A stretch of DNA of 64,000 bases from Noviherbaspirillum sp. UKPF54 (GTDB lineage Bacteria; Pseudomonadota; Gammaproteobacteria; Burkholderiales; Burkholderiaceae_D), in NCBI RefSeq assembly GCF_007874125.1, contig NZ_CP040128.1:2480001-2544000 (forward strand). Reading direction: 5' to 3'. Below, in pieces: positions 57,384 through 64,000 of the stretch. Each line of letters starts with the position of its first letter. Positions within the stretch are counted from its first letter, which is position 1. A program made the translations under genes and the position numbers. The notes below the pieces were generated by a model. That model saw nothing but the letters and a program-made list of their open reading frames with translations. It was not told the DNA's origin and made no database searches.

Positions 57384-57443
57384 CTATTTGAAGCGCGGCC
57401 TGTTTACTCGGATAATCCTGTTTTTTATTCCGCAAGACCCGCC

Positions 57444-58145
57444 GTGTCCTCAACAGCCCCGAAATCGCTGGCCGACCAGATCGAAGACCTGCTGCCGCAA
57501 ACGCAATGCACCAAGTGCGGCTACCCGGCCTGCCGTCCCTACGCGGAAGCAGTCGCCAGCGGCGCGGCCGGCTACAACCAGTGCCCGCCGGGCGGCGCGC
57601 AAGGCGTCGAGCGCCTGGCACACCTGCTCGGCAAGCCCGTCATCCCGCTCAATCCCGCCAACGGCACCGAGCGCGCCCGCCCGGTTGCGGTGATCGACGA
57701 AGCGTTGTGCATCGGCTGTACGCTGTGCATCCAGGCCTGCCCGGTCGACGCCATCGTCGGCGCGGCCAAGCAGATGCATACCGTACTGCCGCAGTTGTGC
57801 ACCGGTTGCGACCTGTGCGTGGCGCCCTGCCCGGTCGACTGCATCGCGATGGTCGATGTCACGCCGGGCAAGACCGGCTGGGACGCATGGTCGCAGGAAC
57901 AGGCGGACAGCGCTCGCGAACGCCATCAATTCCACCTCTTGCGCCTGCGGCGCGACAAGGAGGAAAACGATGCGCGCCTGGCCGCCAAGGCCGCAGCCAA
58001 ACTAAAGGCGGTCGAAGCCGAATCGACGCTGACGCCGGAAGAAAAGGCGGCGCAGGAGCGCAAGAAGGCGATCATCCAGGCGGCGATGGAACGCGCGCGG
58101 CTGCAAAAAGAGAAAATGGCGGAGCAAGCGAAAGAAAAGCCATGA
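57444..58145 (+). CDS. rnfB: Electron transport complex protein RnfB-like ferredoxin
   Basis: A 233-residue iron-sulfur protein translated from GTG at 57444. An N-terminal 4Fe-4S (Fes/DUF) domain has the [28 protein letters not shown] pattern. It is followed by two ferredoxin motifs, [14 protein letters not shown] and [15 protein letters not shown], and a long Lys/Glu/Ala-rich C-terminal helix. It lacks a membrane anchor, and no other rnf gene is adjacent. It is coupled to nth by an ATGA overlap, a gene pair common in beta- and gammaproteobacteria. Confidence 0.9.
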   Translation: MSSTAPKSLADQIEDLLPQTQCTKCGYPACRPYAEAVASGAAGYNQCPPGGAQGVERLAHLLGKPVIPLNPANGTERARPVAVIDEALCIGCTLCIQACPVDAIVGAAKQMHTVLPQLCTGCDLCVAPCPVDCIAMVDVTPGKTGWDAWSQEQADSARERHQFHLLRLRRDKEENDARLAAKAAAKLKAVEAESTLTPEEKAAQERKKAIIQAAMERARLQKEKMAEQAKEKP

Positions 58146-58792
58146 ACGCCGAAAAACGCCTGGAAATCTTCCGCCGCTTCCGCGATGCCAATCCGCACCC
58201 GACCACCGAACTCGAATACACGACGCCGTTCGAGCTGCTGATCGCGGTGATCCTGTCGGCGCAGGCCACCGACGTGTCGGTCAACAAGGCCACGCGCAAG
58301 CTGTACCCGGTCGCCAATACGCCGGATGCGATCTGCGAACTGGGCGTCGAAGGCCTGACCGAATACATCCGCACCATCGGCCTGTACCGCACCAAGGCCA
58401 AGAACGTGATCGAAACCTGCCGCCTGCTGATGGAGCGGCACGGCGGCGAGGTGCCGCGCACGCGCGAGGCGCTGGAAGCGCTGCCGGGCGTGGGGCGCAA
58501 GACCGCCAACGTGGTCCTCAACACCGCGTTCGGCGAGGCGACCATCGCGGTCGACACGCATATCTTCCGAGTTTCCAACCGTACCGGCATCGCGCCCGGC
58601 AAGAATGTCGACGAAGTCGAGCGCAAGCTGCTCAAGGCGGTGCCCGCCGAATTCCGGCACGACGCGCACCACTGGCTGATCCTGCACGGACGCTACACCT
58701 GCATTGCACGCAAGCCGCAATGCTGGAACTGCATCATTGCCGACCTGTGCGAATACAGGGACAAGACGCCGCTGCCGGAAAAAGATATTTAA
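58142..58792 (+). CDS. nth: Endonuclease III (DNA-(apurinic or apyrimidinic site) lyase)
   Basis: A 216-residue base-excision repair glycosylase/AP lyase. The helix-hairpin-helix [13 protein letters not shown] (with catalytic Lys) and the catalytic Asp in [13 protein letters not shown] are intact. The C-terminal iron-sulfur loop [17 protein letters not shown] has the C-X6-C-X2-C-X5-C spacing. It removes oxidised pyrimidines. The start overlaps the rnfB stop. Its own stop overlaps the convergent RutE-like gene by four bases. Confidence 0.96.
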   Translation: MNAEKRLEIFRRFRDANPHPTTELEYTTPFELLIAVILSAQATDVSVNKATRKLYPVANTPDAICELGVEGLTEYIRTIGLYRTKAKNVIETCRLLMERHGGEVPRTREALEALPGVGRKTANVVLNTAFGEATIAVDTHIFRVSNRTGIAPGKNVDEVERKLLKAVPAEFRHDAHHWLILHGRYTCIARKPQCWNCIIADLCEYRDKTPLPEKDI

Positions 58793-59385
58793 ATGACCTG
58801 GCAGGCTTCCTCAAAGGCGAGGCGCGGGCCGCGCGGGTACAGCTTGCCGGTATCGCCATAGCCGAGGCTGCACACGAAGTTGACCCTGACCGACGTACCG
58901 GCGAAGAAGGCTTCGTTGACCTTTTCCACGTTGAATCCCGACATCGGCGCGCAATCGAGTCCGACTGCGCGCGCAGCCAGGATGAAATAGCCTCCCTGCA
59001 GGGACGAGTTGCGCATGGCGGTCGATTCGATCGCCTGCCGGTTGCCGGCGAACCAGGAACGGGCGTCGGGATTATGCGGAAACAGTCGCGGGAGCTTTTC
59101 GTAAAACTCCAGGTCCATCCCGATGATCGCCGTGACCGGCGCGGTCCTGGTTTTCTCGATATTTCCCTCGTTCATGCAAGCCAGCAGCTTTTCCTTCGCT
59201 TGCGCCGATTTCACGAACACGATGCGCGCCGGCGTGCAATTGGCGGACGTCGGTCCCCACTTCATCAGATCGTAGATCTGGCGCAGCTGCGCATCGGTGA
59301 CCGCCTGGTCGCGCCAGCCGTTGTGGGTGCGCGCGTCGAGGAACAGGGTATGGAGTGCGGATTCGTTCAACATGATGGAGTCCAT
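58789..59385 (-). CDS. Nitroreductase-family protein, RutE/malonic semialdehyde reductase type
   Basis: A 198-residue NAD(P)H-dependent flavoprotein with the RutE-type signature [45 protein letters not shown] at the N-terminus and [32 protein letters not shown] in the middle. RutE reduces malonic semialdehyde in uracil breakdown, but no other rut gene is nearby, so it may be a related house-cleaning reductase. ATG codons at 59385 and 59373 are likely starts; the frame extends to 59418 without better support. Confidence 0.85.
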   Translation of the reverse strand: MDSIMLNESALHTLFLDARTHNGWRDQAVTDAQLRQIYDLMKWGPTSANCTPARIVFVKSAQAKEKLLACMNEGNIEKTRTAPVTAIIGMDLEFYEKLPRLFPHNPDARSWFAGNRQAIESTAMRNSSLQGGYFILAARAVGLDCAPMSGFNVEKVNEAFFAGTSVRVNFVCSLGYGDTGKLYPRGPRLAFEEACQVI

Positions 59386-59523
59386 GGGTAATGGCGATAT
59401 TGATTCTTGCGCCTTCATGCTTTTGGCATGCAGGAATGAAGCCTATCTTAAACGAAACTACCGGGCCTCGTCGGGCTCTGTAAAATGGAGGGTTTAGCGC
59501 GCCCTCCATTCATTGATCGACCG

Positions 59524-59946
59524 ATGTTTACCCCTTCCCAGCACGATGTCCGCCGCTTTTTCTGCGAAACCTACCGCAAGTGGCGCGCCAACGAAATCCT
59601 GACGCCGATGGAAGCCATCGCGCGCGACTGGATCATGCAGCACCAGGAATATGCGGATGCGCTGTCCGACGTGGAGGCGGCGCTCGCCGCCGATTATTCC
59701 GTCGAGCGCGGCCAGGCCAATCCCTTTCTGCATCTGTCGATGCACCTGTCGATCGCGGAACAGATATCGATCGACCAGCCGCCCGGTATCCGAGCCGCCT
59801 TCCTCGGCCTGGCGCAGCGGCTGGGTTCCGAGCATGAAGCGCATCACCAGATCATGGAATGCCTGGGCGAGATGATCTGGAACTCGCAGCGCAGCGGGTT
59901 GCCACCGGACGGGGCGGCTTATGTGGAATGCGTGAAACGGCGCTGA
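59524..59946 (+). CDS. DUF1841 family protein
   Basis: A 140-residue soluble helical protein matching DUF1841 (FTPSQHDVRRFFCETYRKWRANEILTPMEAIARDWIMQHQEY, then HLSMHLSIAEQISIDQPPGI). The function is unknown; the family is confined largely to beta- and gammaproteobacteria. The ATG at 59524 begins the similarity. It is followed by a strong terminator. Confidence 0.85.
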   Translation: MFTPSQHDVRRFFCETYRKWRANEILTPMEAIARDWIMQHQEYADALSDVEAALAADYSVERGQANPFLHLSMHLSIAEQISIDQPPGIRAAFLGLAQRLGSEHEAHHQIMECLGEMIWNSQRSGLPPDGAAYVECVKRR

Positions 59947-59953
59947 GGCGCAC

Positions 59954-59983
59954 AAAAATGCCACGGCATGCCGTGGCTTTTTT
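59954..59983. terminator. Rho-independent terminator between DUF1841 and cytochrome genes
   Basis: GCCACGGCATGCCGTGGC (59960-59977) is a perfect self-complementary hairpin followed by six T and preceded by five A. It can terminate both convergent genes. Confidence 0.88.
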
Positions 59984-60012
59984 GAACCTGCTGTTACGGC
60001 TTGCTTGCCTGC

Positions 60013-60354
60013 TTACTTGCGCAACACCAGCGAACCCGGCAGGCTGTGCAGGTAGGCGGCGATGTTCTGGATATCCTGCTTCGACAGCGGCTTGGCCTGC
60101 GCGCCCATGATGGCGTTGCCGCGGCCGTTGGCGCCGTTGACGCCGCGCTGGTAGGCGATCAGCGCGTGTTCGAGGTAGTCCTGGTGCTGGCCGGCCAGCT
60201 TCGGATAGCTCGGATCGACCGGCGAATTGAAGTCCTTTCCGTGGCAGGCCGCGCAGTTGTATTTTTCCGTTGCCGCCTTGCCGGCCGCGGCGTCGCCACC
60301 GGCAAAGGCATTCGCCGACAGCAGCACGGCTGCGCATGCGAGAATCTTTTTCAT
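60013..60354 (-). CDS. Monoheme c-type cytochrome
   Basis: A 113-residue periplasmic cytochrome (signal peptide MKKILACAAVLLSANAFAGG) with one CAACH heme site near residue 34 and a Met ligand probably in IMGAQA. The fold resembles cytochrome c4/c5-type domains (PSYPKLAGQHQDYLEHALIAYQRG). It lies 10 bases downstream of a second monoheme cytochrome gene, likely forming a pair. Confidence 0.92.
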   Translation of the reverse strand: MKKILACAAVLLSANAFAGGDAAAGKAATEKYNCAACHGKDFNSPVDPSYPKLAGQHQDYLEHALIAYQRGVNGANGRGNAIMGAQAKPLSKQDIQNIAAYLHSLPGSLVLRK

Positions 60355-60364
60355 AGCCCCCCCC

Positions 60365-60685
60365 TTATTTCTGCTGTGCGTAGTACGCCGCCACGTCGGC
60401 GATATCCTGGTCCGACAGGCCGGCCGCGATGCCGCGCATGCTCGGATTCTTGCGGTCGCCCTTCTTGTACTGGTTCAGCGCGCTCTCGATATATTTGGCC
60501 GACTGGCCGCCAATCATGGGCACCTGGTAAACCTCGGGGAAAGTCGCCTTGTAGCCCGGGATGCCATGGCATCCGATACACATGGCCACCTTGTTCTTTG
60601 CCGCATCGGCGTTGCCCGCCACGTCCGCCGCGGCGGCGAAGCTGGCGATGCCCGCAAGCGCGAGAAGCGCAAATGTTTTTTTCAT
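60365..60685 (-). CDS. Monoheme c-type cytochrome
   Basis: A 106-residue periplasmic cytochrome (signal peptide MKKTFALLALAGIASFAAA) with one CIGCH heme site near residue 36 and a Met ligand in VPMIGGQSA or SMRGIAAG. It is a paralogue of the following gene, with conserved YIESALNQYKKGDRKNPSMRG and ADVAAYYAQ segments. The two together resemble a split diheme cytochrome c4. An electron acceptor partner was not identified. Confidence 0.92.
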   Translation of the reverse strand: MKKTFALLALAGIASFAAAADVAGNADAAKNKVAMCIGCHGIPGYKATFPEVYQVPMIGGQSAKYIESALNQYKKGDRKNPSMRGIAAGLSDQDIADVAAYYAQQK

Positions 60686-60859
60686 GATGGTTGCAGTTAA
60701 TGCGAAATCGGCTCGGTTAATCGGATCAATCGACGTTGACAGCCAGCACTATTTTTAAAATAGTTGATCTAGAGCATTGACTTGTTGCACTAAATCCACC
60801 CAATTCTAACCCAAGACTGTCAAATCGTACACATTGACTCCGGCCGTCCGGGGCGCGCC

Positions 60860-63013
60860 TCACCCCTGCTTGCGCTCGTCCGATTTCGCACGCCTTGCCT
60901 GCTGGCGCGGCACCGCACCCGGCGCGGTGGGAAGCGCGGTAATCGTCGCTCCTCGCTTCTGCGGAAACAGAAACGCCCGGGGCGCGGCCGCCATGCGCTG
61001 CAGGACGGACCGGAATACCAGGCGCCGGGTGCGCCCGGGCACGTCGCGCGCGCGCAGCGCCAGCATCAGCGCGCAGGCAAAAGCGACGCCGACGTTGAGC
61101 AGGCCGGACAATCCCACGCCGGCGGCGGCCAGCCAGAAGTCGCGCGACTTGAGCGCCTCCAGGCCGAGACTGCCGGCGGCGGCCGTCAATTCCCCGGCCG
61201 CCAGCGTGATGTGCCGGATCTCGAACGGCATGCCGAAGAAGCGCGCCAGTATCGGCGTCATGCCCAGCAGGAGCGCCAGCGACACGCTGCCCGCGATGCG
61301 CGCCACATGGCGCTCGATCCAGGCGGCCCAGCGCTGGGCGCGCGCCGCGCCCAGTATGTGCACCAGCCGCCGGTGATGGGCCAGTCCTTCGCGCAGCTTG
61401 CGCAAGGCAAACCAGTTGTCGGCGAAACCGGCCGCCAGCCCCGACAGCCACAGCAGCACGCCCGTCAGCGCGGCAAACAGCGGCGTCGCCCCCCAGGCTG
61501 ACAGCGCCGCCATGCCGGCGCGCGCCTTTTCCGCAGGCAGCAGCGGTGCGCCGGAAAGCTGCCATGCCGCCACCGAGATCAGCAGCATGACCGGGATCAC
61601 GCCCAGCAGATTGCCGAACACCGCAGCCGCCTGTGCGCGCACCAGTGCGGCCGCTTCCGACATCAGATTGCGCAAGCCTTCCAGCGTATCGAGCGATTGC
61701 ATGCGCGATGCCAGCGCCGGCGCGGTCAGTGCCGGCTGCCTGGCCGCAAGCGTGCCGCCGGTCGCCGCAATCGTGCCCAGGCATGCGGCATAGTTGAGCG
61801 AAGCCAGCAAGCCTTCGAAAAAGCGCGCGCCGCCGCCGGCCAATGCGCCCTTGGCCAGCACGGCCGCCGACACGACGGCGCCGCCGCGCCATGCCGACTT
61901 CAGCATCGCGCCATACTCGGCGCGGTCGCGCGCCGCATACTGCTCGCCGTGATCGGCATTGCGCTCGACCATCTTGCGCGCCAATAGCGAAAAACTCCTG
62001 CTGACCAACCCCTTGACCGAGGACCGGTGGTGATGCGCGTCGACCAGGTCGATCAGCAAGGCCTGCACCTGCGCCGTCGCCTGCGCACTGGCCGGCATCG
62101 AACGCAGGTCGATCAGGCGCGTCATGCGCGCCAGCTGCGCGCGCATGCGCTCGACCCGATACACCAGCCCCACCGATACGCCGTATTCGTCCAGGTGGCT
62201 GTAGATGCGGTCGGTCTGCGCCTGACATACGGCGATCAGCATACGCACGCTGCGCAACGCAGCTTCATCGTCCGGGCGCGCCAGCAGGTATTTTTCCAGC
62301 TCGCGCCGCAACGCCATGAAGGGCGTCGCCTGCAGCGGCGTCCGCGGCTCCAGGCGCTGGCGGAAATCCGGGCTGATGCCCACAGCGATGACCGTGCAGG
62401 CAAGATAAGTAAGCGCTTCGTCGATCTGCTGCCGGTAGTTGTGCGCGATGCCGTCGTCGGCGCACAGCTTCCAGATGCGCTGCAGCGTCTTGTGGTCCAG
62501 GCCGAGCAGCCAGTCGGCGTCGGCCGGCTCCGGGAACATCGCGGTAAACAGCATCGACAGATCGCTCTGCGACGGCGCCCCGGGCAGAATGGCCTTGACG
62601 ATGCGCTCGCCCAGTTCATTGAAAAACGCCGGTTCGCGCGGCAAGCCGGTGGCGCAGAACAGTTCCGGGCCAACCGCTTCGCGCAGGGTCTTTTGCAGCG
62701 TCGCCTGCACCACGCGCCGCACCTCGCGATGCTGGTCCAGCCAGTCGAGCAGAAAGCGCGTGCGCTGGTGCCTCACCCTCTTCCAGGCATGCTCGTCCAA
62801 CCGCGCCGAGTACGATATGCGCGGCTCATGGCGCAGCCATTCGGCGACGTCGATCAGCCAGTTCGCACGCTCGCTCCAGGACGCGAACGGACTGGCGCGC
62901 CGCATGAGCGATTCGACCTGATTGAAGATGCGCAGATGGTTTTCGAGATGACGCGGGGAAGCGCGGCGAAAGCGGCGCCACATGACCAGCAACTTCAGCA
63001 ATGATATTTTCAT
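60860..63013 (-). CDS. Gcr-family membrane protein annotated as site-specific recombinase
   Basis: A 717-residue protein of the Gcr family. The N-terminal half is a long helical cytoplasmic region. The C-terminal half has six or more hydrophobic segments, such as AVFGNLLGVIPVMLLISVAAWQLSG and GSVSLALLLGMTPILARFFGMPFEIRHITLAAG. Despite the database name, no tyrosine- or serine-recombinase catalytic motifs are visible, so it is more likely a membrane protein of unknown role. The start MKISLLKLL at 63013 is used; an upstream ATG at 63037 exists. No ribosome-binding site decides between them. Confidence 0.8.
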   Translation of the reverse strand: MKISLLKLLVMWRRFRRASPRHLENHLRIFNQVESLMRRASPFASWSERANWLIDVAEWLRHEPRISYSARLDEHAWKRVRHQRTRFLLDWLDQHREVRRVVQATLQKTLREAVGPELFCATGLPREPAFFNELGERIVKAILPGAPSQSDLSMLFTAMFPEPADADWLLGLDHKTLQRIWKLCADDGIAHNYRQQIDEALTYLACTVIAVGISPDFRQRLEPRTPLQATPFMALRRELEKYLLARPDDEAALRSVRMLIAVCQAQTDRIYSHLDEYGVSVGLVYRVERMRAQLARMTRLIDLRSMPASAQATAQVQALLIDLVDAHHHRSSVKGLVSRSFSLLARKMVERNADHGEQYAARDRAEYGAMLKSAWRGGAVVSAAVLAKGALAGGGARFFEGLLASLNYAACLGTIAATGGTLAARQPALTAPALASRMQSLDTLEGLRNLMSEAAALVRAQAAAVFGNLLGVIPVMLLISVAAWQLSGAPLLPAEKARAGMAALSAWGATPLFAALTGVLLWLSGLAAGFADNWFALRKLREGLAHHRRLVHILGAARAQRWAAWIERHVARIAGSVSLALLLGMTPILARFFGMPFEIRHITLAAGELTAAAGSLGLEALKSRDFWLAAAGVGLSGLLNVGVAFACALMLALRARDVPGRTRRLVFRSVLQRMAAAPRAFLFPQKRGATITALPTAPGAVPRQQARRAKSDERKQG

Positions 63014-63119
63014 GGGGTATGTGTCTGGTGGGAACATGCGGGAAATGGCGCCATCCGGCGTGCTTCCTTTCTCGCTTATACTTAAAGTTATTCTTTTCTT
63101 TTTTTAAAAATACAACGCT

Positions 63120-63974
63120 ATGCGACAAGAGACACGCTTCGAAGGTTCCCGGAATTACGTTGCGACCAACGATTTGAAACTTGCCGTCAACGCGGCATTG
63201 ACCTTGCAGCGACCCTTGTTGATCAAGGGCGAGCCTGGCACCGGCAAGACCATGCTGGCCGAGGAAGTGGCAGCCGCGCTCGGCATGCCGCTGCTGCAAT
63301 GGCACATCAAGTCCACCACCAAGGCGCAGCAGGGCCTGTACGAATACGACGCCGTGTCGCGCCTGCGCGATTCGCAGCTGGGCGACGAGCGCGTCAAGGA
63401 CATCCACAACTACATCGTCAAGGGCGTGCTGTGGCAGGCGTTCACTTCCGACCAGCAGGTGGTGCTGCTGATCGACGAGATCGACAAGGCCGACATCGAA
63501 TTCCCGAACGACTTGCTGCGCGAGCTCGACCGCATGGAGTTCTACGTCTACGAGACGCGCGAGATGGTGCAGGCGAAGAACCGACCGCTGGTGATTATCA
63601 CGTCCAACAACGAGAAGGAATTGCCGGACGCCTTCCTGCGCCGCTGCTTCTTCCACTACATCAAGTTCCCCGACAAGGACACGATGGAGCAGATCGTCGA
63701 CGTCCACTTCCCGCACCTGAAAAAGGACTTGCTGGCGCAGGCGCTGCAGACCTTCTACGAAGTGCGCGAGATCGCCGGGCTGAAGAAGAAGCCGTCGACC
63801 TCGGAGCTGATCGACTGGCTGAAGCTCTTGCTGGCCGAAGACATCCCGCCGGAAGCGCTGCGCAGCCAGGATGCGAAGCTGGCGGTGCCGCCGCTGCACG
63901 GCGCGCTGCTCAAGAACGAGCAGGACGTGCACCTGTTCGAGCGCCTGGTGTTCATGGCGCGGGCGAACCGATGA
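63120..63974 (+). CDS. MoxR-family AAA+ ATPase
   Basis: A 284-residue ATPase of the MoxR/CoxD type. Walker A is GEPGTGKTMLAEEVA near residue 38, Walker B VVLLIDEIDKAD near 116, and sensor 1 VIITSNNEKELPDAFLRRC near 160. MoxR proteins are chaperone-like and usually act with a VWA-domain protein encoded next to them. Its stop overlaps the next start (ATGA), fitting that pairing. Confidence 0.9.
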   Translation: MRQETRFEGSRNYVATNDLKLAVNAALTLQRPLLIKGEPGTGKTMLAEEVAAALGMPLLQWHIKSTTKAQQGLYEYDAVSRLRDSQLGDERVKDIHNYIVKGVLWQAFTSDQQVVLLIDEIDKADIEFPNDLLRELDRMEFYVYETREMVQAKNRPLVIITSNNEKELPDAFLRRCFFHYIKFPDKDTMEQIVDVHFPHLKKDLLAQALQTFYEVREIAGLKKKPSTSELIDWLKLLLAEDIPPEALRSQDAKLAVPPLHGALLKNEQDVHLFERLVFMARANR

Positions 63975-64000
63975 ACGCGGCGTTCGCCGGGCCGCAAATT
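63971..64000 (+). CDS. Start of a downstream gene, probably a VWA/CoxE-like partner of MoxR (cut by window edge)
   Basis: An ATG at 63971 overlaps the MoxR stop and opens a frame (MNAAFAGPQI) that runs off the window. Such overlapping pairs are typical of moxR followed by a VWA-domain gene. The ten residues visible do not themselves allow a family assignment. Confidence 0.4.
   Translation, partial: MNAAFAGPQI

Noticed and set aside
62826..63932. 368-codon minus-strand frame over the MoxR gene
   Set aside because: Antisense to a Walker-motif ATPase; its translation lacks any recognisable fold.

Overview
The window is a high-G+C proteobacterial chromosome segment. It most resembles a betaproteobacterium of the Burkholderiales (an Oxalobacteraceae-like relative such as Herbaspirillum, Noviherbaspirillum or Massilia; this placement is inference). 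The basis is the combination of polyhydroxyalkanoate (PHA) genes, a periplasmic nitrate reductase operon napEDABC, the fdxA/FNR-like reductase pair, lutAB with an IclR regulator, and a Gcr-type membrane protein. No rRNA, tRNA or CRISPR array was seen. Almost all of the window is tightly packed coding sequence.

Layout. 1-14.3 kb: sulfur and methionine uptake (cysA-cysW-cysT, metNIQ, a TauE/SafE permease with a divergent LysR regulator, and an isolated sulfate-binding protein gene). A hemerythrin, an SSS symporter with its DUF3311 partner, a degenerate EAL protein and an RBBP9-type hydrolase lie in between. This block is interrupted at 7.7-9.8 kb by a small lower-G+C cluster of four minus-strand genes separated by attC-like sites. 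I read it as a cluster of integron cassettes without an integrase (CALIN). 14.6-18.7 kb: napEDABC. 18.7-24.4 kb: DoxX, FMN reductase, CBS protein, dgkA, and lutAB with a divergent IclR regulator. 24.5-31.4 kb: a very large soluble poly-HAMP hybrid histidine kinase, followed by a receiver/HisKA_3 kinase. 31.7-37.1 kb: PBP7-type endopeptidase, tartrate dehydrogenase, nitroreductase, thioesterase, EamA exporter and a histone-deacetylase-like hydrolase. 37.2-46 kb: phasin, CinA-type protein, membrane and desaturase genes, polysaccharide deacetylase, beta-propeller, FKBP, wax ester synthase/DGAT facing an acyl-CoA-binding protein, and a PHA granule protein. 46-51 kb: hydroxyacid dehydrogenase, NhaD-like antiporter, a displaced lutC, fdxA and an FNR-like reductase. 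51-55.4 kb: a minus-strand operon of DUF2946 protein, TonB-dependent receptor, BNR-repeat protein and thioredoxin-fold protein, whose Cys/His motifs suggest metal handling. 56-64 kb: intracellular PHA depolymerase, rnfB-nth, a RutE-like nitroreductase, DUF1841, two c-type cytochromes, the Gcr membrane protein and a MoxR ATPase.

How it fits together. The content suggests a respiratory, metabolically flexible bacterium. It uses nitrate (nap) and lactate (lut), and stores carbon as PHA (phasin, PhaZ, granule protein) and possibly as wax ester or triacylglycerol (WS/DGAT plus ACBP). The least conventional parts are the integrase-less cassette cluster, the poly-HAMP kinase with an internal 828-bp repeat, and the four-gene TonB/DUF2946/BNR/thioredoxin operon.
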